Numbered from the stretch's first letter, positions 23,238 through 36,169 are shown. The stretch is DNA of 64,000 nucleotides from Iris pallida (GCA_029216955.1 JANAVB010033217.1:2821147-2885146), one strand, 5' to 3'. A program made the numbers and translations. Notes: a model not told the origin generated them from the letters alone.

Positions 23238-26200
23238 AGCTGGCGACTCTGCTGGGGACCTCTTTCTCCTCCACGGAGAAAGCTGTGTCGCAATCCGACG
23301 ACGTAAAGGTGGGCTCCTCCCACAAGACGCTGGTCGTACGCCTCAATCAACAGGCGTATGAGGAGTTCATCTCTGAAAGCAGCGCGAGTCCTTCGAAGCG
23401 GCTGCCGAAGCCGAAGAAGACTCGCCAAGTGTGGGTGCGCAAGGTCGACGCCTCTGGCACCACCACCGAAGGGGATGCACCAATGCAGTCATTCCTTCCT
23501 GCTGACGTCCTCAGCAACCAAGATACGTCTTCTGGTGCAGCGCATCTCTCGGGGAAACGTGCGGCTGACCACATTCCCCAGCCATCTCCCTCTCAGGCGA
23601 GGAAGATGCGTCGACGGAGCAGGGGCACAGCTAATGCCCTGCACATCACCTCTGATGCGCCGCAGAAGGTCTCTGTCTTTGACAGACTCGCTCGCTGTAG
23701 TGGCAAGGAGAATTTGGACTCTGAGTAATACGTGCCCCAGCGGGCTAGTACGAAGAAGTCCATGGCAGCACGGGCCATGCGCCTCAAACGTGCTATACCG
23801 ACAGCAAACCAGAAGCATGCGCTCACAATCAGGCGCGCTGCTGATGGTAAGCTGTACAAGGTCGACTCGGGTGCTTCTGTGCCGAAAAAGAGTCGACCTT
23901 CAAAATTCTTGTCTCACTTGGGCGCATCTGTTGCGTTCGCAACCGAGTCGAGCAAGGCAAACCCTGTGGTCTTGAACTCCCGTGCCTCCTCTGGTTGTGC
24001 GTTTGAGGTTCGTTCAAGTTACTGTAAATATTGTTCCTCCACTACTGAACTGAGCACCTGTTTGGTGTTGGATCAGGGGGCCCAGCATTCACTTGACCAC
24101 CCCGGCGCTTGGCCTTGCCATGCGCCTGATGGGAGTGCGAAGGTGGCACTCTCCTCCAACGATCTGCGTAACTTGATTACTCACAAACGCCGGTCAGGAG
24201 AGTCGACTGACAAGCACAATGCGCCCCTCACAGGGCACGCCTGTGTTGTAGTCACCATCAACTATTGTTGCAAAATAGCAGCCCCGCCACCAAGACAGTC
24301 GGTGTTCCAGCGGCTGCAATCACCAACACCTCTCCGACGTCGCCTCGGGAAGAAAATGTCAATTAAAGAGGAACCAGAGGTTGCTTAATGCAACGTGATC
24401 TCTAATCCTCGTTAATCCGAAAGGCGACCGGCCATTCCTCGACCTCGTCCAAGAGTCAGCCGAGGAGAACCAAGGCAACTGTTCCATCCTCTGGAGTGTT
24501 CGAAGGCACTCGGGGGAGAAGGAAGATCCTGGAGGAAGCTGGGGGTACTTAAGCCCTTGTTGATCCTCCTTCTGAAGATGAAGAAGCCCTACAGAGTACA
24601 ACTGGGATGGAAGTCAACCTCCCGGATGTTGCTGGGGGTAGTCTAGCCCCTGTGGACCTGCGTCTCGAAGACGAAGAAGTCCTCCAAGACAGATCTGGGG
24701 GTAATCAGGCCCTCGCGGATGCTTCTCCCGAAGACGAGGGTGTCCTCCAAAAAACAGCTGGGGGTAGCCAGGCCGAAACTCCAGGAGAGGCAACTCCCCT
24801 ACAAGAGAGCGAGGTCGAGAGTGAAGGCTCAACTGGTCCATCCGACTCCAGCCGCGTCATGACGGTATACATGACTGGGGGTGATACCGAGCCTGATGCG
24901 CTGCCAACAGACCTTGTCCAGCGTATGGATACCCTAGAGGGAGGACTCAAAACCCTCTCTGCCTCCATGCAAACGCTGACTCAAGCAGTGTTCGAGATAC
25001 GGTCAGCTGTGGCCAGGGCACCTTCTACCGGTCCTGACCCAGGGGCCAATGGAGAATCAAGTGTACCCCTTCAACGGGTGTCCATGGATACGGATCGCCG
25101 TGAAGCACCTCGGACGTCGGAGCCATCAAATGTTCAACTCCAGGCTGTACTACCTTCCCCGACTCCCAGATCCACGGAAGACGTGGTGGAGATGATCAAG
25201 GACTTGCGCGAACGCTTTGAGTCCAAGAACAGGCAAGAGGAGCGCCAGAAGATGGGGATCCCCCAACCCTATCCCCTCGAATGGAACAAAGTGGTTTATC
25301 CTCCTAAATATAAACCACAAACTCTGACGCCGTACGATGGGAAGGACTCTTCGCGTCGCTATCTGACGTACTTCCAGTCCCAAACGGGACATCTCCCGAA
25401 GGAGGACGCACAACTTACCAGCATATTTTTCGGAGCACTGAAATGAGTGGCGTACGATTGGTACTGCAGCCTCCCCGATAACTATATATCTTCCTTCGAA
25501 GACTTGACGCACATCTTGCTCGACCGTTTCTACGACGGCGGGAAGGACATGACAATGGCGTCCATCATAGAGATACGCCAGAAGGAGAAGGAAACAGTTC
25601 GAGTATTCATCGAACGCTTCCGACAGGCCTGCTTCAGACTGCCCCCGGGCATGCCAGAACATACACTCCTCTCCTTCTGCAGCATGAACATGCTGCCTGC
25701 AGTCAAACTCTGGCTGAACTCCACTCCTCCTCCCGACTGGAGTTCCTTGATCATCGAAGCCGAAGCAGCAGAAAAGAAGGCGTCCAATGCTCTCCTTCTG
25801 GGAGTTAGTTTCCCTGCCTTTGAGGACAAGGGAAAATGGCCTGCAGTCAACAACCTCGGACGAGAGACGAAGGGGAAACAGGCGTTGACTGTCAATGCCT
25901 CCAAAGGTGCATCAGCACCCACTCAAAAGCCTCCACTTGCACCAAGGCCAAAGGAGGTTTATTCTTTCAACGATGAAGACACCCTGCAACTCTTTGAGAT
26001 ACTGAAGCAGGGTGACAAGATCAAATTGTCGGACCCGAAGCGTCCCGACGAGGTTAGGAAAGTGGACAATCCGAGGTACTGTCACTACCATCGGTTTGTT
26101 GGACATCCAACCAAGGACTGCTACGTCCTCAAAAACTACATCCAGCGCATGATCAATACGGATGTTATCTCCGTCGACTACGAGGAGAAAACGGTTTCGG

Positions 26201-26895
26201 CCAATCTGGTGGTACTCCAATTTGGCACCTTGCCGCCGACCACAACACAAGATGGCGTCGTCCCCATTCCTAAGGCGACAATGGAGGTGGTTAACTTACC
26301 ACCTACTCTTGACAACATGAGAGGACTCACCCCGCTCACCACATATCGGGGAGAGATCTTATGGGTTCACCCTGATCTCGTCTCCGAGGTTACTCAACCG
26401 GAGGTACGCTCTGCCTCCAATACCAAAGGCAGGAAGATCAAGTCCTGCCGCATGGTCTTTTCCTCCACAGAAGAGGCTCTTCCTGTACAAACCCGTTCAC
26501 AGTTGAACGTCCAACCCGACGAAGCTGCCGTCGAGGTAGTGCCTCCCTGCACTGTCCCAGCTGCCGAAGAAGGGGATCCGTCCAAGCCTCCAGCAGCCAA
26601 TAAGCAGAAGCATGTAGAGGTCCGTTTCGACAAACCTCTGCGAAAGAAGAATGCTTCGGGGCTAGCCAAACCTCACAACTTCGACATACTGGCACAACTT
26701 GCCAGTACTCCTGCCCGCCTATCTCTGTTTGAGCTTCTTCGCCTTTCCAAGGACACTCGTGAAGCTCTCTGTGAAGCCCTGAAGGATGCCGAGTCCTTCA
26801 TCAGTCAGGTCAAGCAGCCTGAAGATCTTCCGACAACATGTGCACATTGTCATTGTACGGATGAAGTTATCCCCAACATAACCTTCACCCAACAA
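23228..26895 (+). pseudogene. gag: Element E gag
   Basis: Gag starts at the ATG ten bases before the LTR end: MANKLATLLGTSFSS. Conserved landmarks in order are the FDRLA block (~23680), RRAADGKLYK (~23845), a long acidic Ser/Pro-rich stretch with repeated LEDEEVLQ/SPEDEGVLQ units (~24650-24790), the capsid-like region (LTPYDGK, VAYDWY, VFIERFRQ; 25320-25625), a C-x2-H-x4-H-x4-C zinc knuckle (26080-26121) and LSLFELLRLSKD (~26720). Damage: TAA at 23726 (a Tyr codon in B), stop at 24386 followed by a frame change before 24607, and TGA at 25444. From 25447 the frame is open through protease. Confidence 0.88.
23241..23258 (+). other. Primer binding site, element E
   Basis: TGGCGACTCTGCTGGGGA begins three bases after the LTR end and ends the complementary strand in CCA, as a tRNA primer site should. 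The same site is at 39454-39471 in B. It is translated within gag as part of LATLLG. Confidence 0.85.
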
Positions 26896-28667
26896 GACAT
26901 GTTGCTCAAGCACAACCGACACAACAGGCCTCTGTATTATACAGGGAATATCGGTTCCGTCAAGGTGAAGCGGATTCAGATCGATCCGGGGTCTTCTCTC
27001 AGCATCATCCCGAAGACGCTGCTTTCAATACTGGGGATCCTAATGTACCGTCTGGCGCCCTCCAACACCACAATCAGTGGCTTCAATGCCAGCAAGAGTG
27101 AGCCGCTGGGCAAAATACGACTAAAGTGTCATATTGGTAACCTCAGAACTGAGGTCACTTGCTATGTCGTGGACGCCGATGTCAACTACAACCTCCTACT
27201 GGGTCGTCCGTGGCTACATGAGTACATGGTGGTACCTTCTACACTCTACTAATGTATAAAATATGTGACCACCAATGACATCATCCGGACGGAGTTCACA
27301 GACATCGACCCTTTTAAGGGGGTTGAAGCCTACTTCACTGATTCCAACTTGTACAAATCACCTGACGAGGAGGAAGCCAATGATGCTGACGATGAAGTAG
27401 AAACGGCAGCAGAGCCCAACATGGAGCCAGAGACGATTCCTGAGGCTCCTCTACAAATTTGACTCAAAGGGAAGCCGCCTCAGACGTTGCCTCCCATGAG
27501 CATCAAGCTACCTGGAAAAGCACTAACTGCTCCAGGTAGAACACCTACTGAAGCTCCCTTGATGATACGGCTCAAGGGAAAGCCGCCTCAAACATCGGCT
27601 CCCCTTGTGGCAAAACTACAGGGGAAGGCACCTATCACCGAAGGCGCAGTTGAGGCACCTCTGAAGGTGCATCTTAAGGGCAAGCCGCCGCAATCATCTG
27701 TCTCATCCAAGCTGCCGGAGAAGGTCCACATAGCCCTCTCAGACCCCAAGACCAAAGTTGTGGTGGACTCTCCCGATCCAATCCCAGTACTCACGGATGA
27801 AGAGCTAGGAGAATATATCTCGGCTGATGTAGATGCACCCTCTCTGGACAATGTAATTCCGCGGGACAAAATCTCATGTTTCCTCAATAATAGAGTATCT
27901 TTTAATTATTCTAGTCTTCCACATTGGAATGCTATGTATACATTAGATAACGCTCTACGGTCATTGCAAACACAAATAACGACCGTCCATCATGTAAATC
28001 GAGTAGTCCCATCCCAAGGGATCTGTTTTGTGGTCCCACCGTGGAATCGAGACGAAGAATCCATCATCTTCGGCAAAGTCTAACGTCATCAAGACCTCCT
28101 GCCACTCGAGCAAGAACCAGATGCCGGCAGAATACAAGTCTATCGGTACACGGACAAGGCAAAGTACCTCATCCAAAAGATGGGTTACGACCTAAAAAGC
28201 AACCAAGGCCTGAACTACGGCAAGGGTCGACGTCTTCCCCTCCGGCTTCCAACACCTAAAGAAAAGCCACGGGACTACTATCATCGAACTCGACGGGGGG
28301 TGGGCTACGTCACGCCGTCGTCAACACCAGAGAGTTCGGAGGCAGAAGAAGTAGAACATTCTCACTCGTCCGAAGCATCAACTTGGGATTCCGATACCAG
28401 TATCGGATCAGTCTTCAAGAAAGTGCTATCAGCCAACATGACATCTGCACAATCTCAAGAAGATAAAGGCGAAGACCAAATGCTAGAATTCTTCGAAGAA
28501 GAACCCTGGGCTCAACGCCTAGGAGAACAGTGGGAGTCTCATTTTGAATTACACGAACCCCTACCGAAGACGAAGTCGAGCAGATCGACCTTAGGGATGG
28601 ATCTTCTTCTAAACCCATCTTCATCAGCAAAAGCCAAATAGGGGAAGATCGGGAATCTTTAATCCAA
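26896..28667 (+). pseudogene. pro: Element E protease and linker
   Basis: Protease begins around MLLKHNRHN, with active-site DPGSS at 26983-26997 and YNLLLGRPWL at ~27190. A stop follows at 27250. The linker has alternating units such as MSIKLPGKA, MIRLKGKPPQ, VAKLQGKAP and KVHLKGKPPQ (27460-27740), a repeat type also seen in family 1 but with different residues. The PRDKISCFLNNRVSFNY domain follows, then IIFGKV and a stop at 28081. Translation resumes as MGYDLKSNQGLNYG, with a 1-base deletion near 28560 changing frame before RT. Confidence 0.82.
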
Positions 28668-30650
28668 TTGGCTAAAGAATATATCGATGTCTTCGCCTGG
28701 AGCTACGAAGATATACCGGGACTTGATCCCCAAATTGCGATGCATAGGCTTAACATCTTACCTGATGCCAAGCCTATAAGGCAACAACAGCGACGTTTTC
28801 GTCCCGACATCATGAACGCTATCGATCAGGAAGTAGACAAACTCCTGACCAGCAGGTTCATCCGTAAGGAACAACATCCAGATTGGGTGGCCAACGTCGT
28901 CCCAGTCACTAAGAAGAATGGAAAGATACGGGTCTGTATCGACTTTAGGGATCTCAATACTGCTTGCCCGAAGGACGAGTTCCCGCTTCCAATCACCGAT
29001 GTGATGATCGACAACACATGTGGCTTCGAACGCATGTCCTTCATGGACGGGTATTCGGGCTACAACCAGATCAAGATGTTCCCCGATGATGCAAAACACA
29101 CGTCATTCAGGACTCCGAAGGGGGTCTTCTGCTACACAGTGATGCCTTTCGGCTTGAAGAACGCCGGTACAACATACCAGCGAGCTATGAGTACCATCTT
29201 TCGTCAGCATCTTCGCAAAACAGTTGAATGCTATGTTGATGACATTGCAGTTAAGAGCCGTCTTAAAGGAGATCACCTACGAGACCTTAAGACAGTCTTC
29301 GATCTCATGCGAGCGCATCAACTCAAGATGAACCCCGCTAAATCCTTCCTTGGGGTTTCTAGCGGAAAGTTCTTGGGCTTCATTATCACGGTGAAAGGCA
29401 TTCATGTCGATCCCGAGAAGACCAAAGCCATCCTTGACATGGACCCTCCGAAGAACCTCCGAGAACTTCGAGGCCTGCAGGGACGTCTGGCATACATCCG
29501 GAGGTTTATAGCAAACCTTTTTGGAAAATATCAACCCTTCACCCAGCTCATGTAGAAGGGAGTCACTTACGTCTGGACAGAGGAATGCCAAAAAGCTTTC
29601 GACGACATCAAGGCTTACTTGACGAGCCCGCCAGTCCTGGTGGCACCCGTCGCCGGCAAACCATTTCTCCTCTACGTCCGTGCCACGGATCATTCCCTCA
29701 GCGCTCTGCTTGCTCAGAATAGCGACACAAGCTATGAGCAAGCTATCTACTACCTCAATAGAACACTGATCGGGGCCGAACACCGGAATAACCCCGTTGA
29801 AAAAGAGTGTTTGGCCTTGGTATTTGCCATCCAGAAGACTCGCCATTATGTCTCGGGCCGGACGATTCATGTCATCTCCCGAGTCATTCCACTTAGAGTT
29901 CTCATGACGAAGCCAGGGTCATTAAATTCCCGGCTAGCTACGTGGGTGATCCTGCTAACACCATACAACATGGTGTTCGTTCCACAAAAAGTCGTCAAGG
30001 GTCAGGCTTTGGCCGACTTTTTAGCTGCACACCCCATCCCAGAGTCCTCAAGACTCTATGAAGACATCCCGGATGAGGTCCAAGAATCTAACGTCACCGA
30101 AGAAAGCTTCGTCTGGCGGATGTTTTTCGATAGCGCTTCAAGAACAGGCCCCAAAGGCCAATTCATCGCAGGAGTGGAGGTAGTCCTAGTCTCCCCCGAT
30201 CAGCTGGTCATACAGTGTGCCTACTCTCTTTCAAAGCCGTGCTCCAACAATGTTGCCGAGTACAACGCGCTCATCATGGGACTCCAGCTGGCGCAACAGC
30301 TAAGGGTGGATCATCTGGAAGCCCACGGCGATTCAAAACTCGTCATTAATCAGGTCAGAGGGCAATACGAAGTTCGCCATGAAGATCTGATTTCTTACCA
30401 TGAGGTTGTATTGAACATCATTTCAACCTTCACTAAGTTCTTCATCGAACATATACCTCGTCTACAAAATCTGGAGGCTGACGCTCTAGCTGGCCTCGCA
30501 GCCTCATTGGCAGCACCCCTCGGGACTCGACACTATGTAACGGTAGTTGGCCGAGACTTGGTCTGTCCTAAGAGCAACCTATGCTCACAAATTGCCCAAT
30601 GTTGCGTCAATGAGTGCTGGTATTAATGTCCGAGACTAGAGATTCCCGTT
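28668..30650 (+). pseudogene. pol: Element E reverse transcriptase and RNase H
   Basis: RT is open from 28668 to a TAG at 29553 (Lys to stop in FTQLM*KGV). It shows IDFRDLNTA, MSFMDGYSGYNQ, MPFGLKN and catalytic YVDD at 29232-29243. After the stop the same frame continues with the connection region (VEKECLALVFAIQ) and RNase H: MFFDSASRTG, NVAEYNAL, GDSKLV and LEADALA. A frameshift near 30600 leads into integrase. All catalytic residues are present. Confidence 0.92.
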
Positions 30651-31892
30651 CATCGACTTTGCTGTCTACGGAATTCTTCCAGAGGACCCGAAAGAAGCCA
30701 TCTCAGTTAGGAGGCGCTCCCTTCGATTCTACTACGATACAGCTACTAAAATGCTGTACCGACGCTCCTACGATGGACTTCTCCTTCGATGCTCATCCAA
30801 CGAAGAAGCAGCCGAAGCCCTTCGAGAAGCTCATGATGGAACCTGCGGGGCTCATCAACCTGGTCCTAAGTTGCAGGATCGTTTGCGACGCATGGGCTAT
30901 TACTGGCCAACCATGGCAGCCGATGCTGTCGACTACGCTAAAAAGTGTCATGCGTGCCAGCTTCATGCTGACTTCATCCATACACCGTCAGAACCACTAT
31001 ATCCTACGGTCGTCTCCTGGCCCTTCGAAGCCTGGGGCATGGACATTTTGGACCGATCACCCCTCCGTCATCGAGGGGACACCGCTTCATCCTAGCCATC
31101 ACCGACTACTTCTCCAAGTGGGCAGAAACAGTTCCACTGGCGGAAGTGAAGAGCTCTAGGGTGATCAGCTTCATCAAGCACCAAGTCATCTACCGTTTTG
31201 GGGTACCTCGGAGGATTATCCACGATAACGGTCATCAGTTCATCAGTCATGTTTTTAGCAGATTATGTGACAAGAATCGCATTCAAAATGTGGCATCAAC
31301 CGCCTACAATCCGGCAGCAAACGGATTGGCTGAGCCATTTAAAAAACTATCGTCAGGCTACTCAAAAAAGGTCGTGTCATCCAACAAACACAACTGGGAC
31401 AAAAAGCTCGCCGAATGCCTTTGGGCCTACCGCACAACGGTACGGACCCCGACAGGCAACACACCATTCTTCCTGGTCTACGGGAGCGAAGCGGTACTGC
31501 CTCTCGAAATCCAGATACCCTCACTCCGTGTAGCAATCACGAATCAACTCACAGAAGAAGACAATCAACATCGCCGTCTGCAAGAATTGGAGGCACTTGA
31601 CGAAAAGCGTCTTCTAGCCCAACAACGCATCAAACTCTATCAAGCCCGTATATCACAGGCTTTCAACAAAAAGGTCAAACAGAGGACTTTCCAAGTAGGC
31701 GACCTGGTTCTAGCAGTCAGAAGGCCGATGGTGTTGACTCACAAGACACCAGGAAAGTTCGAGCCCAAGTGGGAAGGACCTTTCATCATAGAGACGGTAT
31801 ACTCAAATGGTGCCTACCGTCTCGCCAAATCCAATGGAGACTTGTTCATGATGCCCATCAACGGCAAGTTCTTAAAAAAGTACTACTCTTGA
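30651..31892 (+). pseudogene. pol: Element E integrase
   Basis: The HHCC finger ([15 protein letters not shown]) is at 30820-30960. The catalytic D is in WGMDIL (31042), the second D in IIHDNG (31224) and E in GLAEPF (31332), with normal D-35-E spacing. Two reading frames are used, with a shift near 31070 around RSPLRHR. The C-terminal part FQVGDLVLAVRRPM...KWEGPFIIE is intact and ends KKYYS, stop at 31890. There is no chromodomain, which fits the Tat lineage. Confidence 0.92.
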
Positions 31893-32038
31893 CATCCTTT
31901 AGACTTGTACTTCTATCTCCATCCAACAAGGGAGTCTCTGGACCCAATCATCAGGGCCCACGTACACCTTCCGTAAAATCTTACGCTTCTGGAACCCAGC
32001 TGTTCCATAGCGTTCTATTTTCCAATAGAGAGACAACC

Positions 32039-32334
32039 ACGTCCACATTACCTCTGAGTTGTTCTCCTACACCCTACAAAGCGGAATCGTACGCTCCGTA
32101 AGACGATGCAACCCATCATGTTTACCACGTCCATATTACCTCTGAGTAAACATTTCGTACAGACAACCTTTGCGTTGTCGTACATTGATCACAGAACTTT
32201 CACGTCCATATTACCTCTGAGTAGTTCCGCATATTCCCCCAGAGTCATTCCTACCACGTCCATAACACCTCTGAGTAGGAAGATTCTATCATTTGAATCC
32301 CATATTTGCCACGTCCACATCACCTCTGAGCAAA
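32039..32334. repeat. Post-pol motif array, element E (5 copies)
   Basis: Five copies of CCACGTCCATATTACCTCTG followed by AGT start near 32039, 32127, 32201, 32257 and 32310, with intervals of about 88, 74, 56 and 53 bases. They lie between the stop of pol (31892) and the stop of the convergent antisense gene (32532), so both transcripts would carry them in their 3' parts. Confidence 0.88.
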
Positions 32335-32531
32335 CATGTCGGTTCTTTCGAACTTATTATCTGTACCTAAAAACTAAGGTGCGCAAAAGATAATAGGTCC
32401 ACACAAATAATCAAGTTTATGACAAGCAAAAATTAACACACTACAGAAAAAACTCTGTATTCTTTATTCAAAAGTAAAGGATTACACCCCCAACAAGAGT
32501 TGCAAATTATAAAAAGAAGAAATTACAATCC

Positions 32532-35500
32532 CTAAACATCCCCGGGGTTGGCCGAAAGCTCTTCAATCTGATGCTTCAAGCCTGTTGTCCGAGTCTCTAC
32601 AGTCGCCAGGACCCGGCGTTCGGCTTCTTGATGCATCGTTTCTATGGCCTCAAGAGAAGTGTCGTCCTCATGCTTCTCATCCAACTGTTGCCGCTGCTGA
32701 GCCAGAGTAAGAGCCCAGCGCATGAAAGCTGCTTCCTCCTCCTTAGATGCTACATGTTCAGCCTGGGCTCGTTCAGCATCTAATAAGAGGTGGGTCCGCT
32801 GGTCTTCAAGTAGGCGAATCTTGGCATCAACCTCCGCTATACTAGCGTCCAACGCGGCCCGCAACTCCACCTTCTCCTACGTGGACTGAGATAGCCTCTC
32901 CACCGCAGCCTCAGTTTCAGCCACATCGTGTTCCCAGACACCCACGGTGGCCTGATAAGAGGACTCAATCTCAGAAATCAGCTTCTCCTTTTCCGCGTCT
33001 ATCAGGGCGGAGAGATCATTTTGCTGGATACGCTGAAACTCGGAAAGCAGCTGGTCCAGCTCAGTCACCGAGGCCTCCAGAATCTCGGCCATATGATTAT
33101 GGCCCTGGTGGAGACGTATCAGACCGATGTGTGGAAGCTCCATGGATTTTGCCATTGCGAAACTCTCATTGGCGTTCATCACTGTCGATACACCCCTCTG
33201 CAGCATCTTGTATACTGCCTCAACAATGAATTTCACGTACTCATCCGCATCTGCCAACACTTGTGGTGTTATGGCAGGAGTTGGAGGAGCTGCCCTGGAT
33301 GGCGGACCTGAAGAAGACCTGCCGATCTCAATCTGCGAGGCTTGAACATCGACCTCAGCAGACCCTCCCGCACCAGGAAGTTGAATTCCGCTACCAGCTC
33401 CAGATGCCAAAAGAGCAGAAGGAGTTGGGTGGGGTGTCGATATCGTCCCCCAAGTCAAAAAAGCAAAAGAGGGCTCTTGCACCAGCAAGCCCTTGCCTTT
33501 TCCCGTCTCAAAGGGACTATCAACATCCGAAGTTGCCTCCTCCACCACCGAGGCGCGATTTGTAACCAGCGTGGAGCCTTCCTCTGGCAAGCAAACTGGA
33601 TCAGCTCCCGTTTCTTGGCGGGGCACATCTTCTGGTATCGGGCTCGGCAGACGAGCCTCCCCCTCATCATCGAATCCCTCCATGGGGACCAAATTTACCG
33701 CCACATCCCGGTCAGCTGCCACCTCAGCCTCCATTGCTGAGCCTGGGGTAGGGCTCGGCAATGCTACAGCCGACCTCCCCGTATCATAACAAGGAGGGGA
33801 ATCAACCCTCTCCTCTGTTGCAATCACGTCTGTTGCCCACGCAACAGGCTCATGTATCTCTAGAGGAACGTCATCCGAAGACGACGAACTCCACTCCACT
33901 TCTTCATCTGGAAGCCCCGTGTCGGCTGGACCCTCAATGTCCAAGGCCCCTACGGCGGCTTGTACCTCTCCGGGAACTGTTTCAACCTCAGCTTCCCTTC
34001 CTACGTAATCTGGAGATACTGGAGTCTCCACAACAACGACATCGTATGGGCTCTCCTCCTCGGGAGACATCACGATCGACGGAACGCGCTCTTCCGATGA
34101 GCCCGCCACCTCCTCTGGTTTGCTGCCATTAGATTTTAGAGTACGGGGTCTCCTCTTTAGCGGCTCCTACAAAAAGAAAACATAGGTCACCAGAAATGTT
34201 GAACCTAAACAGACTATATGGGACATCCTTACCTCCGTAGGTGCTGAATCCGATGACACTGTCGTTGACAATGCCTTCTTTCGCCTCTTTGGCGTGGAAG
34301 AGCCAGCCTCTGTATCATCACGTCTTTTCGGTTGATCGACCGAAGGCTCTCCTGGACCCCTTGTGGATTTGGCGGGGGTACCTCGGTAACCCACCTCTGG
34401 CGGATGGTACGATCGAGCCTTCGCCAATATGTTCCCGGTCACCGCTAACTGAGTGCCGGCAATGAGACTGGTCTCCCTATCATATCCGGGGGGCACGGCA
34501 TTCATAACACAATAAAATTTGGCGGCCGAGAAAAGAATCGGCAGCCAAGGATTCTGGACGGGCAGCGTAAAGCGAGCTCCGATACATCCGGCATTGTAGT
34601 AATGCCAAGCTCGTACACCATCCAACAGACTTCCAGTATACCCCAGGTTAATACTGGGGTTGTCCAACATCAACTGAGCGTAGCCGAATTGTCGTGCAAA
34701 ACGGCTCGGCAAATACGGTTCCAGGTAACACTGGTTCCTATTTCGGTACACCAGATGGGACGGCCGGATACTTTACAACCAGCGGAATCCCAATGAAGGC
34801 AGAGTGGTGGCATCTTCACCCGAATCCACTAAGTCTTCGTTGGCCTCAAAACATGAAAAGCCAGTCCCAACTCCCCCACTGGGGTAAAAAAAGTGCCAGT
34901 CTGGGTATTGAACATCTCCAAGAGCGCAAGAAACATATGCTTGTTGAGATCCACGTCGGCCTGCGTGGCACGGATAGCAGCCGTCAGCCCAATATCTTTA
35001 AGCTCAGCCTTGAACTTCGATAACACCCAAAGGGTCAACTCGTCTCACTTCAGCACGTGGTGACACCAACCTTCAACCCTGGAGCTACCTTTCAGATACA
35101 TAACCTTCGATGTTAGCATCCGATTGGCAAAGGTCGAAGCACTAAAGGCAAAAGTGTCACTAGGGACCTCACTATAAAGGCCCCAGGACACAAAGTTCGG
35201 CAACCGAATGAGGGACCGGCTCGCGAGGCAGCCAAGGTATCCCTTTGACTCGAAGTAACGTCAATCGAAAGAGTACCCCCTACTGCCCCTCCTTGAGAAG
35301 GAGTAAGTTCCCATGACATCCTCCTCTTGGAAGCTAGACGGTAGAAGGCCGTCAGCAACAATTGGCGTTCGAGTTATCGCATATACAGAACCATACCCTT
35401 CGCGGAGAAGAACCAGTCTTCCTTGATCTTCAGTATCTTCGCCTCGGTGGAGATCAGTCGGTCACCGAACAGAAAGGCAGGTTTCAAGAAGGTCACATCC

Positions 35501-36152
35501 TCAGACTCAGCAGATTCCAGCATGCTGCTCTCCATCGTACTTTGGAGGAAAACAGACGACTGATTCTGGATTTGCAGTATTCTCTCGGGTGGCTGATTCA
35601 ATAGGATACCAGCTTTTGTGGGATTAATAACTTCCTCGTCGAAATCAACTCCCATCTGACAAAGAGAAGCATCCAGAAGGACTTTATTCAGCAAAGGGAT
35701 AGTCATCGACACTGACACAGCAAAAACAAAAGTCAGGCAAGAAACTTTAAGAAGACAAAATGTGTTAAGCTTCGGCGCATCACCAGGGTCTAAACCCATG
35801 CGCATCAGCAGTGGAGCTTCAGCGCATCATCAGGGTTTAGACCCATGCGTGTCAGCAGTAGATCTTCGACGCATCATCAGGGTTTTAACCCATGCGCATC
35901 GGCGGAATAGCCTCGGCGCATCATCAGGACGGAAGTCCATGCACGTCGGCGACAAAGAGTTAGGGCACGACGATATGATGCAACTCAGTCATGTGCTCTA
36001 AACTCGTCTAAAAAGGTTAAAAAATGACACCCACCTGTCACCGCAGGCCGAACATCGGCCGGAGTAACAATGGTGACAGGAACGTCCTCCTCGATGAACT
36101 CCGCAGGCTCCTTGCCCTTGCCAGCACCACCGCGAGGAGTTTTGGGAGCCAT
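32532..36152 (-). pseudogene. Antisense spliced gene of element E (PMD core deleted)
   Basis: Opposite in direction to pol, with its own promoter. Exon 1 is 36152-36035 (MAPKTPRGG...). Intron 1 is 36034-35712 (GTGGGT...CAG), phase 1. Exon 2 is 35711-34233 (SMTIPLLNKVLL, TPSQGGAVGG, DELTLWVLSKF, NTQTGTFFTPVGELGLA). Intron 2 is 34232-34167 (66 bp, GTAAGG...GTAG), phase 0, and holds an in-frame stop. Exon 3 is 34166-32532: basic PLKRRPR, a long acidic region, then a coiled-coil-like C terminus (HMAEILEASVTELDQ to IEELSANP). Compared with F, ~830 bp containing the plant mobile domain is deleted after GELGLAFH. Stops at 35374, ~35047 and 32877 and a frameshift near 35165 also break it. Antisense genes between pol and 3' LTR are known in Tat elements. 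Confidence 0.72.
35762..35950. repeat. GCGCATCATCAGGGT repeats inside intron 1 (E)
   Basis: Four copies of GGCGCATCATCAGGGTTTA plus CCCATGCGCRTCRGC, spaced ~45-55 bases. A homologous set sits in F at 42655-42885, also in the intron. Each copy pairs an AT-rich CAGGGTTTAAACCC-type core with flanking GCGCAT and ATGCGC, so it can fold on itself. Confidence 0.85.
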
Positions 36153-36169
36153 TTCTCGCAAGAAGGAAG

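Noticed and set aside
23726..25446. Stop codons in E gag as programmed readthrough
   Set aside because: B has sense codons at the first site and an open frame across the frame change, so these are plain mutations.
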